Positions 36,930 through 45,731 are shown, counted from the first letter of the stretch. The stretch is 64,000 bases of DNA from Anaerolentibacter hominis (GCF_032380675.1 NZ_JAWDIX010000001.1:1240001-1304000); one strand, 5' to 3'. Notes: generated by a model from the sequence alone, not told the origin. Translations and numbers: made by a program.

Positions 36930-36958
36930 ATGATAGTAAAAGAAGGCATGGTTGTCAA
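36930..36958 (-). promoter_or_regulatory. Outward promoter inside invertible segment 1
   Basis: On the minus strand TTGACA (36953-36958), 17 bp, TATCAT (36930-36935). It fires leftward out of the segment into the bidirectional terminator. Inversion between the two sites would move its start point to about 38346, pointing at the diguanylate cyclase. Confidence 0.7.
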
Positions 36959-37161
36959 TAATCGACATGCTTTTTATCTGTATTTCCAATCTGATATAAA
37001 TATTTCAGCTATCCATTGTTTTTTATGCCTTATGGGGCTGGACTTAAGGATCAGAGGGGAATTCCGGGGTAAAGCATTCATCATTTAAGCCGTCAGCCGG
37101 GCCGTCAGAATTTATACTATTACGGCGGCGAAGCAACCAAGAAAAAAACAGAAGGAGTAGA

Positions 37162-38304
37162 GTGTATATGGCACGGCATGGTGAAAATATTTATCAGAGA
37201 AAAGACGGACGTTTTGAGGGACGGTATGTTAAGGGGAAAAGAGAAAATGGGACAACTTGTTTCGGTTATGTTTATGGAAAAAAATATACGGAAGTGAAAA
37301 AAAAGCTTCTCTGCGTCAAAGCACAGATGGAAATAGAGAAGAGGGAGTACAGAAATACGGACGGGTTAACAGCCGGAGAGTGGCTCTGGCTCTGGCTTGA
37401 AAACGGAAGACCGCAGTGGAAAGATTCCACCTATGGGGTTTACCGGGGATTGATTGAGAAACATCTGATTCCCTATATCGGGCAGATGCCTCTGGAAGAG
37501 ATCAATACGGCATCCATTCACCTTATCCGTTCCAGACTGGAAGAGGTGAATCCGGGAGCGGCGGCAGAAGCAGCCACATTACGGCTTCTCAAATCTGTGT
37601 TAAAAACTGCTGTAGAGGAAGGCCGCCTGGAGAAACTGCCGCTGTTTACCCCTGTCAGAAAGAAATGGGATCAGAACAGCCCTCGTTATTTGACTAGAGA
37701 GGAACAGAACAGGCTGGAGAGAATCGCCCTGGAGAAAAAACGCTATGAGGTACTTGTGGCTCTGTATACAGGCCTTCGTGTAGGGGAAGTGGCGGCTCTG
37801 CAGTGGCAGGACGTAGATCTGAATACCGGCACAATTTTTGTCAACCATACAATCCTGCGGATCAGTCAGTTCGGCGGGCCAGAAAAAACCGCCCTCAGGC
37901 TTGGAGAGCCGAAGACGAGACATTCCCGGAGAAGTATACCAATACCCGCATCCCTGACCAACCTGCTCAGGGATGCCAGACCAGAAAAGGCGGAGGGAAC
38001 GGATTTTCTGTTTGGCAAGGACGGACGGATGCCAGATCCCCGGAGTATTCAGAGCCGCTTTTGTACGCTGGTACAAAGAGCCGGCCTGGCAGATGTACAT
38101 TTTCATACGCTGAGACATACCTTTGCAACCAGATGTCTGGAATACGGATTTCATCTGGAACTGATCCGGGATCTTCTGGGTCACAGCTCTGCCAACATCA
38201 CATTACAGTTCTACGCACACAGTACCGATCAGTTTAAACGGGAGGCTATGAACCGGTTTCCAGGTCCGAATCTGGAAGAAGCTCCTGGAGAAAGAGCCGT
38301 TTAG
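37162..38304 (+). CDS. Tyrosine recombinase within an invertible segment
   Basis: 380 residues. An N-terminal AP2-like arm-binding region (IYQRKDGRFEGRYVKGK) and a SAM-like core-binding domain (~68-150) precede the catalytic domain with R (TGLRVGEVAAL, ~202), K (EPKTRHSRRS), HxxR (HTLRHTFATR), H (LGHSS) and Tyr (QFYAHS), all intact. This is the phage/ICE integrase build, but no phage or conjugation genes accompany it. It lies inside the segment bounded by 36884-36904 and 38365-38385, so it would flip with it. Two GCCGTCAG direct repeats lie upstream (37089, 37101), with related copies after the stop (38305, 38316); these may be arm sites. Confidence 0.92.
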   Translation: MYMARHGENIYQRKDGRFEGRYVKGKRENGTTCFGYVYGKKYTEVKKKLLCVKAQMEIEKREYRNTDGLTAGEWLWLWLENGRPQWKDSTYGVYRGLIEKHLIPYIGQMPLEEINTASIHLIRSRLEEVNPGAAAEAATLRLLKSVLKTAVEEGRLEKLPLFTPVRKKWDQNSPRYLTREEQNRLERIALEKKRYEVLVALYTGLRVGEVAALQWQDVDLNTGTIFVNHTILRISQFGGPEKTALRLGEPKTRHSRRSIPIPASLTNLLRDARPEKAEGTDFLFGKDGRMPDPRSIQSRFCTLVQRAGLADVHFHTLRHTFATRCLEYGFHLELIRDLLGHSSANITLQFYAHSTDQFKREAMNRFPGPNLEEAPGERAV

Positions 38305-38364
38305 GCCGTCCAGACGCCGTCAGACCGTTATAAAAGGCCTGTCGCTCTATCTTTTTCAGACTGT

Positions 38365-38385
38365 CGTAAAATGAAGTATTTTGCG
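38365..38385. repeat. Inversion site R1 (right)
   Basis: Arms CGTAAAA and TTTTGCG around spacer TGAAGTA, inverted relative to the left site. It lies 94 bp upstream of the diguanylate cyclase start, and no terminator lies between. Confidence 0.75.
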
Positions 38386-38479
38386 AAAAATGCAAGCCGT
38401 CTTCCTGATACTATTTTGTACAATATTCAGGAATTTAACAGCCAGGTAAAGATTTCAGCGAAATAGGAATGGAGAAAGA

Positions 38480-39364
38480 ATGGAAGAAACCAAAATGATA
38501 TCCATGAAAAAGATGGATGTAAAATTGAAGGAAATGCTTGATCATACACTTCTTTTCGAATGTTATCTGCTGGTAGATCCGGAAACAGGCGACTGTTATG
38601 ACTATAAAGACGGCGAAATCATCCGGCTGGAACAGAAATGTTATGAGTACTGGAGAAAAGAGGAAATGTGCAGGAACTGCCCGGGAAAGAAAGTACTAGA
38701 ACAGAAGCACCCCATGTTTAAACTGGAATTTTCGGATGGAAGAGTATACCTGGTTGCTTCTGTTCCGATTGAGCTTGGCGGAGCAGTCCGGACGGCGGAG
38801 CTGATTCAGGATGTAAGCGGTTCTCTTCACATCTCAGACGGGCCTTATCAGGCGCAGGATATTATAGAATGGATCGACGGACTCAATGAGCTGGCAATCA
38901 GAGACAGCTTTACGAGACTGTACAATAAAGATTACGCCCAGGTTAGATTAAAACGGGAGCTGGAAAACTGTACACGCGATATCACCATTGCTCTCCTGGA
39001 TATTGATGATTTTAAAATGGTGAACGACTGTTACGGACATCTCATGGGGGATGACGTCATTCTGTACGTGGTTGAACAGATGAAAGAAAGTACCCGGAAG
39101 AGGGCAGGATGGTCGGCTAGAATCGGCGGGGATGAGTTTCTGCTTGTATTCTATCAGATGGAATGGGAGGAAGCATCTCAGGTCTGCAAGGGACTGGAGC
39201 GGCAGCTGAAGGAACATGTTTTTATAAAGGAAAAGAAAACATTTTCAATCGAGGTCAGTATCGGCATGGCCCGAACAGAGGGGAAAGAAGAGTTCCGAAG
39301 CCTGATGGAGCGCGCTGACCAGGATATGTACCGGATCAAACAAAGGAAACGTTCAACTTTATAG
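38480..39364 (+). CDS. Diguanylate cyclase (GGDEF)
   Basis: 294 residues. The N-terminal ~130 residues are a PAS-like sensor with a CxxC pair (EMCRNCPGKK, ~72-75) that could bind metal or sense redox. A complete GGDEF domain (~145-290) follows: DSFTRLYNKDY, DIDDFKMVNDCYGHLMGDD and ARIGGDEFLLVF. The active site is intact, so c-di-GMP synthesis is expected. The RxxD inhibitory site five residues before GGDEF is absent (KRAG), so product inhibition may be lost. It lies just outside the right end of invertible segment 1. Confidence 0.92.
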   Translation: MEETKMISMKKMDVKLKEMLDHTLLFECYLLVDPETGDCYDYKDGEIIRLEQKCYEYWRKEEMCRNCPGKKVLEQKHPMFKLEFSDGRVYLVASVPIELGGAVRTAELIQDVSGSLHISDGPYQAQDIIEWIDGLNELAIRDSFTRLYNKDYAQVRLKRELENCTRDITIALLDIDDFKMVNDCYGHLMGDDVILYVVEQMKESTRKRAGWSARIGGDEFLLVFYQMEWEEASQVCKGLERQLKEHVFIKEKKTFSIEVSIGMARTEGKEEFRSLMERADQDMYRIKQRKRSTL

Positions 39365-39370
39365 TTCTCT

Positions 39371-39412
39371 CGGAAAGGCAGCGCTGCATGTTATGCACCT
39401 GCCTTTCCTTAT
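39371..39412 (+). terminator. Terminator after diguanylate cyclase
   Basis: GGAAAGGCAG pairs with CTGCCTTTCC, with a short inner stem; weak T tail. Confidence 0.75.
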
Positions 39413-39537
39413 AGGCAGAACCGGGTGTTTGCTGTTTGATTTTTCATTCTTTAACGGCTATACTTAATAATATTAAGGGTGTACAAGCGGGCACATGTCC
39501 GCCGGATACATATTTGGAAGAAGAAAGAAGGGTACAT

Positions 39538-40965
39538 ATGAACGTACAACAGGCAGAAGTTTCCAATCCCCTGGGAAGGGATAAAATAGGCGTCCTGCTG
39601 GCGCGATTTGGAATCCCCAGTGTGATTTCCATGTTAGTCAGCGCTCTGTATAATATAGTGGACCAGATTTTTATCGGGCAGGGAGTAGGGCTGCTGGGAA
39701 ATGCGGCGACGAATGTAGCGCTGCCCCTAACCACAATCAGTATGTCAATTGCACTGCTTCTGGGGGTAGGAGGAGCTTCGAATTTTAATCTGGAACTGGG
39801 GGCCGGCAATCGGGACAAGGCTATGAAGATCGGGGGTAATACTCTTAGTCTGCTGGCTGTGTGCGGAGTGGCTCTGTGTGTACTGATCCGGATTTTTCTA
39901 AATCCGCTTATGCTGGCCTTTGGCTCAACGGAGCTGGTGCTTCCCTATGCGCTGACCTATACGGGTATCACTTCGTTTGGATTCCCTTTTTTGATTTTGT
40001 GCAGCGGTACCTGCAACTTGATCAGGGCGGACGGATCGCCCAAATATTCGATGGTCTGTATGGTGACCGGTGCGATTATTAATACGATTCTGGACCCTCT
40101 TTTCATCTTTGTATTTCACTGGGGCATTGCAGGAGCAGCCTGGGCAACTGTAATCGGACAGGTGGTTTCCTGTCTGATCGCGCTGAAATATCTGACCGGC
40201 TTTCGTACCGGGAAGTTCACCAGAGATTGTTTCCGAATCCGCAAAAAACAGAGTATATCGATCTGTGCGCTGGGGGCTTCCTCCGGTTTTAATCAGATTG
40301 CCATGATGGTAGTGCAGATAGCCATGAATAATACCATGACCCACTACGGCGCACAATCGGTTTACGGCAGGGAAATACCCCTGGCTGTCTCCGGCATCAT
40401 CGGCAAGGTAAATATGATATTGATGGCTTTCGGTATCGGCATTGCCCAGGGCAGCCAGCCGATTGTAGGATTCAATTATGGGGCCAAAAATTATAAACGC
40501 GTAAAGGATACGTATCGTCTGGGAATCTTGGTGGTTACCGGAATTTTTACTCTGGGATTTTTGTGTTTTCAGCTGTTCCCGAGACAGATAATCCGTATAT
40601 TCGGCGATGGGGACGAGCTGTACTATGTGTTTGCGGCCCGGTATTTCCGCATCTATCTGATGCTGGTATTTATTAACGGTCTGCAGATCGTCAGTTCTTC
40701 TTTCTTTACCTCCATCGGAAAAGCATTTAAAGGTGTGATTCTTTCTCTGACGAGGCAGATTATTTTCCTTCTGCCGCTGATTTTATGCCTGCCGGTGTTC
40801 TTTGGCATCGACGGGGTTATGTTTGCCGGGCCCATTGCGGACGGTATGGCAGCGATAACCGCGGTGATACTGGTCCTTGGCGAGATGAAGAAGATGAGGC
40901 TTCTTGAGGAAAGCTATTCCGGCGGGATGCACACTCGCGTGAAAGGAGATAGTCAGCTAAGCTGA
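39538..40965 (+). CDS. MATE family efflux transporter
   Basis: 475 residues with twelve predicted membrane segments in two MatE halves: FGIPSVISMLVSALYNIVDQIFIGQ (~18), GVGGASNFNLELGAGNRDKA, GIGIAQGSQPIVGFNYGAKNYKR (~300). A sodium- or proton-driven drug/toxin exporter; substrate unknown. The ATG after AAGAAGG is used; a longer frame with 34 extra residues has no signal. It stands as a single gene. Confidence 0.92.
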   Translation: MNVQQAEVSNPLGRDKIGVLLARFGIPSVISMLVSALYNIVDQIFIGQGVGLLGNAATNVALPLTTISMSIALLLGVGGASNFNLELGAGNRDKAMKIGGNTLSLLAVCGVALCVLIRIFLNPLMLAFGSTELVLPYALTYTGITSFGFPFLILCSGTCNLIRADGSPKYSMVCMVTGAIINTILDPLFIFVFHWGIAGAAWATVIGQVVSCLIALKYLTGFRTGKFTRDCFRIRKKQSISICALGASSGFNQIAMMVVQIAMNNTMTHYGAQSVYGREIPLAVSGIIGKVNMILMAFGIGIAQGSQPIVGFNYGAKNYKRVKDTYRLGILVVTGIFTLGFLCFQLFPRQIIRIFGDGDELYYVFAARYFRIYLMLVFINGLQIVSSSFFTSIGKAFKGVILSLTRQIIFLLPLILCLPVFFGIDGVMFAGPIADGMAAITAVILVLGEMKKMRLLEESYSGGMHTRVKGDSQLS

Positions 40966-41128
40966 CCACACTTTGTTCTAGAAAGCCGTATAAAAACAGA
41001 TGCGGAGACTGTGGAAATGAAGTCCGGTGCGGGATTCCCCTGGAACGGTTAACCCCTCAGATGTACGAACTAAAATAACCATTTGTGCCCGCAGCCGGAT
41101 TTCTGTAAAATTGAAAGAATGAAATGCC

Positions 41129-41165
41129 AGCTCCATGTGATGAATGATATCACATGGAGCTTTTT
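41129..41165 (+). terminator. Terminator after MATE region
   Basis: AGCTCCATGTGAT-7-ATCACATGGAGCT followed by T5. It isolates the downstream recombinase. Confidence 0.88.
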
Positions 41166-41262
41166 CGTTACGTCGGAAAGGTCTTGTAATCATAAAACCT
41201 TCTCAGCCTTTCACTAATACTTATTAAAATTGAGGGGAAGATATCAGAAGGAGGTTGTTTTT

Positions 41263-42099
41263 ATGAATATGATCACAGAAAAAAGTATACGGGCCTTTGA
41301 AGACAGCATGTATATCGACGAAAAATCCAGAGCCACGATAGTTAAATATGTGCATGCGGTAAAACAGCTGGCCGGGTATCTGGCAGGGCGGGAGATGACG
41401 AAGCATAAGCTTCTGGAATACAGTGACTATCTGCAAAAAAACAGGAAGGCAAAGACGGTAAATGCAAGACTGTCGGCGATCAACAATTATCTGGAATTCT
41501 GCGGACATCCTGATCGTAAGATAAAGCTGCTGAAAGTCCAGCGCCAGGCCTTTCTAGAAGAATCGAGGGAACTATCTCAGACCGAATACAAACGGCTGCT
41601 GACGGCAGCGCAAAGCCGGGGAAATGAGCGGCTGCATCTGCTCATGCTTACGGTGTGCAGTACAGGCATTCGGATTGGAGAACTGTCGTATATCACGTTA
41701 GAGGCGGCGGAAGCAGGGCGTGCCGAGATCAGCATGAAGGGCAAGACCAGGACTGTTTTATTGCCGAAAGAACTGCGAAGAAGACTGATCCACTATGCGG
41801 CGGGACAGGGGATCACCGGCGGACTCCTTTTTCGGACTAAGAGCGGCAGGCCGATGGACCGTTCCAACATATGCCATGATATGAAAAAGCTGTGCAGCAC
41901 CGCAAATGTTGATCCCCGAAAAGTATTCCCCCACAACCTGCGCCATCTGTTTGCACGGACGTTCTATGCAGTGGAGAAAAATCTTTCCCATCTGGCGGAC
42001 GTACTGGGTCACAGCCGGATTGAAACGACCAGAATCTATGTTGCTGTCAGTGCGGCAGCCCACGAACGCACCATAAATAAAATGAAACTGATTTTATAA
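41263..42099 (+). CDS. XerC/D-like tyrosine recombinase (switch invertase)
   Basis: 278 residues. A short SAM-like core-binding domain (~5-95) precedes a catalytic domain with R (STGIRIGELSYI, ~143), K (MKGKTRTVLL), HxxR (PHNLRHLFARTFY), H (LGHSRIETT) and Tyr (RIYVAVS), all present. This is the compact build of phase-variation recombinases rather than of phage integrases. Start after GAAGGAGG. It ends 25 bp before a pair of inverted core sites that bracket a promoter upstream of the surface protein gene, the arrangement expected for a dedicated DNA invertase. Confidence 0.93.
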   Translation: MNMITEKSIRAFEDSMYIDEKSRATIVKYVHAVKQLAGYLAGREMTKHKLLEYSDYLQKNRKAKTVNARLSAINNYLEFCGHPDRKIKLLKVQRQAFLEESRELSQTEYKRLLTAAQSRGNERLHLLMLTVCSTGIRIGELSYITLEAAEAGRAEISMKGKTRTVLLPKELRRRLIHYAAGQGITGGLLFRTKSGRPMDRSNICHDMKKLCSTANVDPRKVFPHNLRHLFARTFYAVEKNLSHLADVLGHSRIETTRIYVAVSAAAHERTINKMKLIL

Positions 42100-42124
42100 A
42101 AAGTATACCAGGATAAAATAAAAA

Positions 42125-42146
42125 CCACGGAGTAATCCTTCCGTGG
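42125..42146. repeat. Inversion site L2 (left)
   Basis: Arms CCACGGA and TCCGTGG around spacer GTAATCCT. With one flanking base pair, 25 bp (42124-42148) match the reverse complement of 42388-42412 with two mismatches. It forms a hairpin but lacks a T tract, so it is not a terminator. Confidence 0.82.
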
Positions 42147-42194
42147 TAAATCCCTGTCTGATCCGCGCTGTACAGGCGTGTTACAGATACATAT

Positions 42195-42223
42195 ATTATA
42201 GTTTAAAAGGACTGAAATTACAA
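42195..42223 (-). promoter_or_regulatory. Switch promoter, now pointing away from surface gene
   Basis: On the minus strand TTGTAA (42218-42223), exactly 17 bp, TATAAT (42195-42200). In this orientation it transcribes leftward, antisense to the recombinase gene. After inversion its start point would fall near 42348, giving a leader of ~240 nt for the surface protein gene. Confidence 0.75.
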
Positions 42224-42259
42224 TAGAAAACAACTAAATGTCATATTCTTTTCATGCTG

Positions 42260-42299
42260 AAAAAGCCTGTAACCGTTCTCCCTTGCTGCAGGCTTTTTT
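42260..42299. terminator. Terminator 1 inside invertible segment 2
   Basis: AAAAAGCCTG and CAGGCTTTTTT; A and T tracts on both sides make it bidirectional. Confidence 0.8.
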
Positions 42300-42311
42300 C
42301 GAGTGCATATG

Positions 42312-42348
42312 AGAGACAGCGGATTGTCGAAATCCCTGTCTCTTTTTT
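42312..42348 (+). terminator. Terminator 2 inside invertible segment 2
   Basis: AGAGACAG plus GGATT pair with AATCC plus CTGTCTCT across a 5-base loop, followed by T6. In this orientation it blocks read-through from the recombinase into the surface gene. Confidence 0.88.
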
Positions 42349-42389
42349 ATTTCTACACTGCTTTATGAGTGTTTATCAGTAAACAAGTA

Positions 42390-42411
42390 CCACAGAAGGA
42401 TTATTCCGTGG
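42390..42411. repeat. Inversion site R2 (right)
   Basis: Arms CCACAGA and TCCGTGG around spacer AGGATTAT, inverted relative to the left site; the spacers agree at 7 of 8 positions. Confidence 0.82.
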
Positions 42412-42585
42412 TATCGAAAGGACCGGAAAGTACTGCAGAGAAAGGAGGCTGCAGTTTCAAACGATACAAAAGCATTCACTTTAATATACCGCCGGAGACA
42501 TATCCCTTCGAGATTCCTGCTGCAGGCAACAACGGCTGTTAATAGTTCAGCTTGAAACAGCCAATATAGGAGGAAGGGAAAATAT

Positions 42586-45366
42586 ATGAAACGAATAAAC
42601 TATGTGAAATGTCTGGCTTTGCTGTTGGCTGCGGTCATGCTTATGACTGCGGCTCCAGGAATGGCGTCTGCGTCAGAAAAACAGGAATTCAAAAATACAC
42701 CGGCTCTGAAAGCAGCCGGGAGCACTTCCGGAACAGGCGGCCCCAGCAGATTGAATGACAGAGGATATGGAACCGGCCATCTGATCAGAGTCAATATTGT
42801 CAAGGTTACACTTAAGGCAGATGGAAGATATGCAGCGGAGAATGTGGGCAGCCGTCAGGAGTACTGTGTTGACAGAAGCAGCCATTCCAGCGGTAATCAT
42901 TTTATGCCGCTGAAATGGTTTCATCCCTCTAATAACGGATTAAGCACAGAAAACTGGGCCGGCTGGTCATGCTACAGCTACTGGAATAACAGGTATAACG
43001 GCACATTTACAGCCTCAACGAGTGATTCCTTCTACATAGACTGTACCATAGTGGGCAAAAAAGACATCTATGATGCACAGTACAACTTTTACCTGGTTTA
43101 CAGGGAAGCAGCGCCTGCTGTCAATAGCTACAGTTTATCCTACGACGCCAATACACCTGCGGACGGAACTGTCACGAATATGCCCGATCCCAACCCCCAG
43201 ACGCTGAAAACGACAGAGACATCCTGGTCTCCGGCTGTATCCTCTGCGGTTCCGGACTGCCAGGGATATACATTTAAGGGTTGGAATACGAAGAGGGATG
43301 GGTCAGGGAATACCTATAAGGCTGGAAATCAAATTACAGGAATCATTACTGCCTCCAGTCCGTCTCTCGTATTGTATGCACTATGGGAAAAGAATACAGA
43401 CACCGAACAGAACCTGACCGTTGAAAAGCATGTCACGCAGATAGGAGCACGAAATTTTGTTTCACCTGCAGAATTCCAGGCAGCGAAGGACAGCAGCGGC
43501 AAAGTATATTATCAGCTGGGAGATACCGTCAAATGGGATATTGTCATCACGAATCCCGATCGTTCTGACAAGACAATATCTCTGGGAGAATCCATGTGCT
43601 ACAACGATGAAGGCGGCACTGGAAATTCATATGTTAAGCCTGGAAAATATACGGTAACAGGAGGGGGCATCATCTGGACAGGCAGCAGCACGAACGCCAA
43701 TGTCACGATCCCCGGCGGCGGCAGCGTGACGCTGACTGTTGCCTATACGACCAACCTGGAAGATGTAAAAGACCAATCACGTAAAAATGCGGAACGTCTG
43801 TTTAACCATGTGAATATATCCAACTATCAGATTAACGGAATATCTGCATCAAATGAAGCCGACAGTGAGACTGTGTTCCAGAAAGATGAGACCAGCCTTG
43901 TGCCGGAGAGAAAAGGAGAGTACCAGTTTGGCGTTAGAAAGGAAATCAATCCGATAGGATGTACGCTTACCAGTGAAAATCTTCCGGAGAACTACTCGAT
44001 GGATTATCATGTAGTAAATAAAGCCGCGGGAATTGATAAAACAGGCACACTGACCCTTTCCAATGCAGCTGTGAAGAAGGCTACAGTAATTGAATGGACA
44101 GTAAGCGATCTGATGATCCCTGATTATCAGTTTGATTTTGACGGGAGCGGAAAGACTGCGGCCGATTTTGAAGATTATACGACGACAGTTACTTTAACAG
44201 AACATAATTATGATATCGCCGGCTATACCTGCGAAGTGACTTCACTGATTTCCGGGGAGCTAAACGATACGGCCTCCATAACGGCATCGATGCCCGTAAA
44301 GGAATGGAATGAGAACGGGAATGCTGATACCGACTGGCACGGAATGAGGAACAGCTACAAAGCCGCCGGAAGTCAGAATCCTGATACAGTCACATTCCGG
44401 ATTCCGTTCCAGAAGACGGTCATTCAGGAAGGCACTCAGGCGCCAGGCGCCGAAACCTTCCAGTTCAATGTTACGATACCGGCCTTTAATGATATAGGAT
44501 TTAACCAGGCTCTACTGACCATTAGCGGCAATCGGATTGAAACCAATGGAGCGGGAACTTATGAAGGAACGATACTTGTTACAGCAGATCGGAACGATGC
44601 TGTGTTTTTATCCGATGGAATTTTGATTTCCGAAGTGAACAGCGGGACAGGCGGGTGGAAATACGACGATACTGTGTGGACTGTAATTCCAGAAGCACAC
44701 GATGACAGCGGAGTACCCGCCGCATTTCGATTTTTATCCGACAAGGATAGCAATAAGGAATTTGAGTTTATGACCTTCACCAATTCTTATACGAAAAATC
44801 AGGGAAGCGTTATCATCCCGGTTACCTACACGGTCACCTATACAGACGGTGTTGAAGATGAGGAGGTTTTTAAGGATCAGATCTATGGCGGACTCGTCTA
44901 TGGAACGGCAACACCGGCGTTCCAGGGTACACCGGAGAGGGATGGCTACCATTTTAAGGGATGGAGCCCCGTACCAGACAACACCGTCAGGGGCAGTGTT
45001 ATTTATATCGCTCAGTGGGAACAGGAGGATGGTAATCCAGGTCAGGAGACTCCCGGACAGAATGGTACGGATAAAAATGATCCTGATACGAATGGTTCCG
45101 GTAAGGACAGCACTGATCCGGATGTGACTGATAGAGATGGCTCTGGTATAGAACGTCCAGGAAAAACAGACCCGGCCAGAGAGGACGCTGCCAAAGATAA
45201 TTCCGGTCTGACCGGCAATGAGAAAAATACAGAAGGGGATCATATGGATAAGAAAAATCCTCAGACCGGTGATCATGACAACCTGCTTTTCTGGATCTTA
45301 CTTGGGGGTATTTCTTTACTCGGCGCGGTGACGCTGCACATGGTATATCGGAAAAAGATAAACTGA
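42586..45366 (+). CDS. Wall-anchored surface protein with NPQTG signal
   Basis: 926 residues. A signal peptide (MKRINYVKCLALLLAAVMLMT, cleavage near ASA-S) is followed by a disulfide-capable N-terminal region. An InlB B-repeat/Listeria-Bacteroides repeat (~185-272) shows YTFKGWNTKRDGSG and LVLYALWEK. A DUF11-like block (~275-430) and a long Ig-like region follow, then a second B-repeat (~750-820, GYHFKGWSPVP). A Pro/Gly/Asp-rich wall spanner ends in NPQTG (~891), a TM and RKK. A sortase substrate of adhesin type; no sortase is in the window. It lies 174 bp downstream of the invertible promoter segment. Start after GGAGGAAGG. Confidence 0.9.
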   Translation: MKRINYVKCLALLLAAVMLMTAAPGMASASEKQEFKNTPALKAAGSTSGTGGPSRLNDRGYGTGHLIRVNIVKVTLKADGRYAAENVGSRQEYCVDRSSHSSGNHFMPLKWFHPSNNGLSTENWAGWSCYSYWNNRYNGTFTASTSDSFYIDCTIVGKKDIYDAQYNFYLVYREAAPAVNSYSLSYDANTPADGTVTNMPDPNPQTLKTTETSWSPAVSSAVPDCQGYTFKGWNTKRDGSGNTYKAGNQITGIITASSPSLVLYALWEKNTDTEQNLTVEKHVTQIGARNFVSPAEFQAAKDSSGKVYYQLGDTVKWDIVITNPDRSDKTISLGESMCYNDEGGTGNSYVKPGKYTVTGGGIIWTGSSTNANVTIPGGGSVTLTVAYTTNLEDVKDQSRKNAERLFNHVNISNYQINGISASNEADSETVFQKDETSLVPERKGEYQFGVRKEINPIGCTLTSENLPENYSMDYHVVNKAAGIDKTGTLTLSNAAVKKATVIEWTVSDLMIPDYQFDFDGSGKTAADFEDYTTTVTLTEHNYDIAGYTCEVTSLISGELNDTASITASMPVKEWNENGNADTDWHGMRNSYKAAGSQNPDTVTFRIPFQKTVIQEGTQAPGAETFQFNVTIPAFNDIGFNQALLTISGNRIETNGAGTYEGTILVTADRNDAVFLSDGILISEVNSGTGGWKYDDTVWTVIPEAHDDSGVPAAFRFLSDKDSNKEFEFMTFTNSYTKNQGSVIIPVTYTVTYTDGVEDEEVFKDQIYGGLVYGTATPAFQGTPERDGYHFKGWSPVPDNTVRGSVIYIAQWEQEDGNPGQETPGQNGTDKNDPDTNGSGKDSTDPDVTDRDGSGIERPGKTDPAREDAAKDNSGLTGNEKNTEGDHMDKKNPQTGDHDNLLFWILLGGISLLGAVTLHMVYRKKIN

Positions 45367-45380
45367 GAATAAGTATAACG

Positions 45381-45421
45381 AAAAAACGGCGTGGAGCCTT
45401 GGGGTATCCACGCCATTTTAT
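45381..45421 (+). terminator. Terminator after surface protein
   Basis: GGCGTGGA-11-TCCACGCC with A-rich 5' flank and T-rich tail. Confidence 0.85.
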
Positions 45422-45599
45422 TCTGGAAGCAGATAAGACTCCCACCTTAATAGGTGGTGAGTAAATAACAAATTCGTCTTATGGGAGCCCAGTCTCCTTC
45501 CAAGATAAAGCCTCCGGCGGATTGCAGAGCCGCACAGATGTATAATGTCATGCAAAGCATGACGTGCGGCTCGCAGCAAGTACGCCAAGGCGTACTTGA
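45422..45599 (+). repeat. Structured intergenic repeat, copy 3
   Basis: Forward copy of the ~180-bp unit, abutting the terminator of the surface gene. The hairpin loop differs (CAAGTACGCC-AA-GGCGTACTTG) while the stems are kept. With the terminator it fills most of the gap to the next gene. Confidence 0.9.
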
Positions 45600-45731
45600 A
45601 ATGGCGGAGAACGTACAGGGGGAAGCTTTATACAATTCTTATACCGGTCCGGTTTTCTTAATAGCATATTGATCGCATTTTTCTGCGGCATGTATATAAT
45701 TAGACTTAATTCAAAAAGAGGAGGCTATAGT

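Noticed and set aside
42124..42148. Hairpin read as terminator of the XerC/D-like recombinase
   Set aside because: There is no T tract on either strand, and the sequence recurs inverted at 42388; a recombination site explains it better.
36884..42412. Prophage or integrative element suggested by two integrase-like genes
   Set aside because: No structural, replication, relaxase or conjugation genes and no flanking tRNA; inverted rather than direct sites flank the recombinases.
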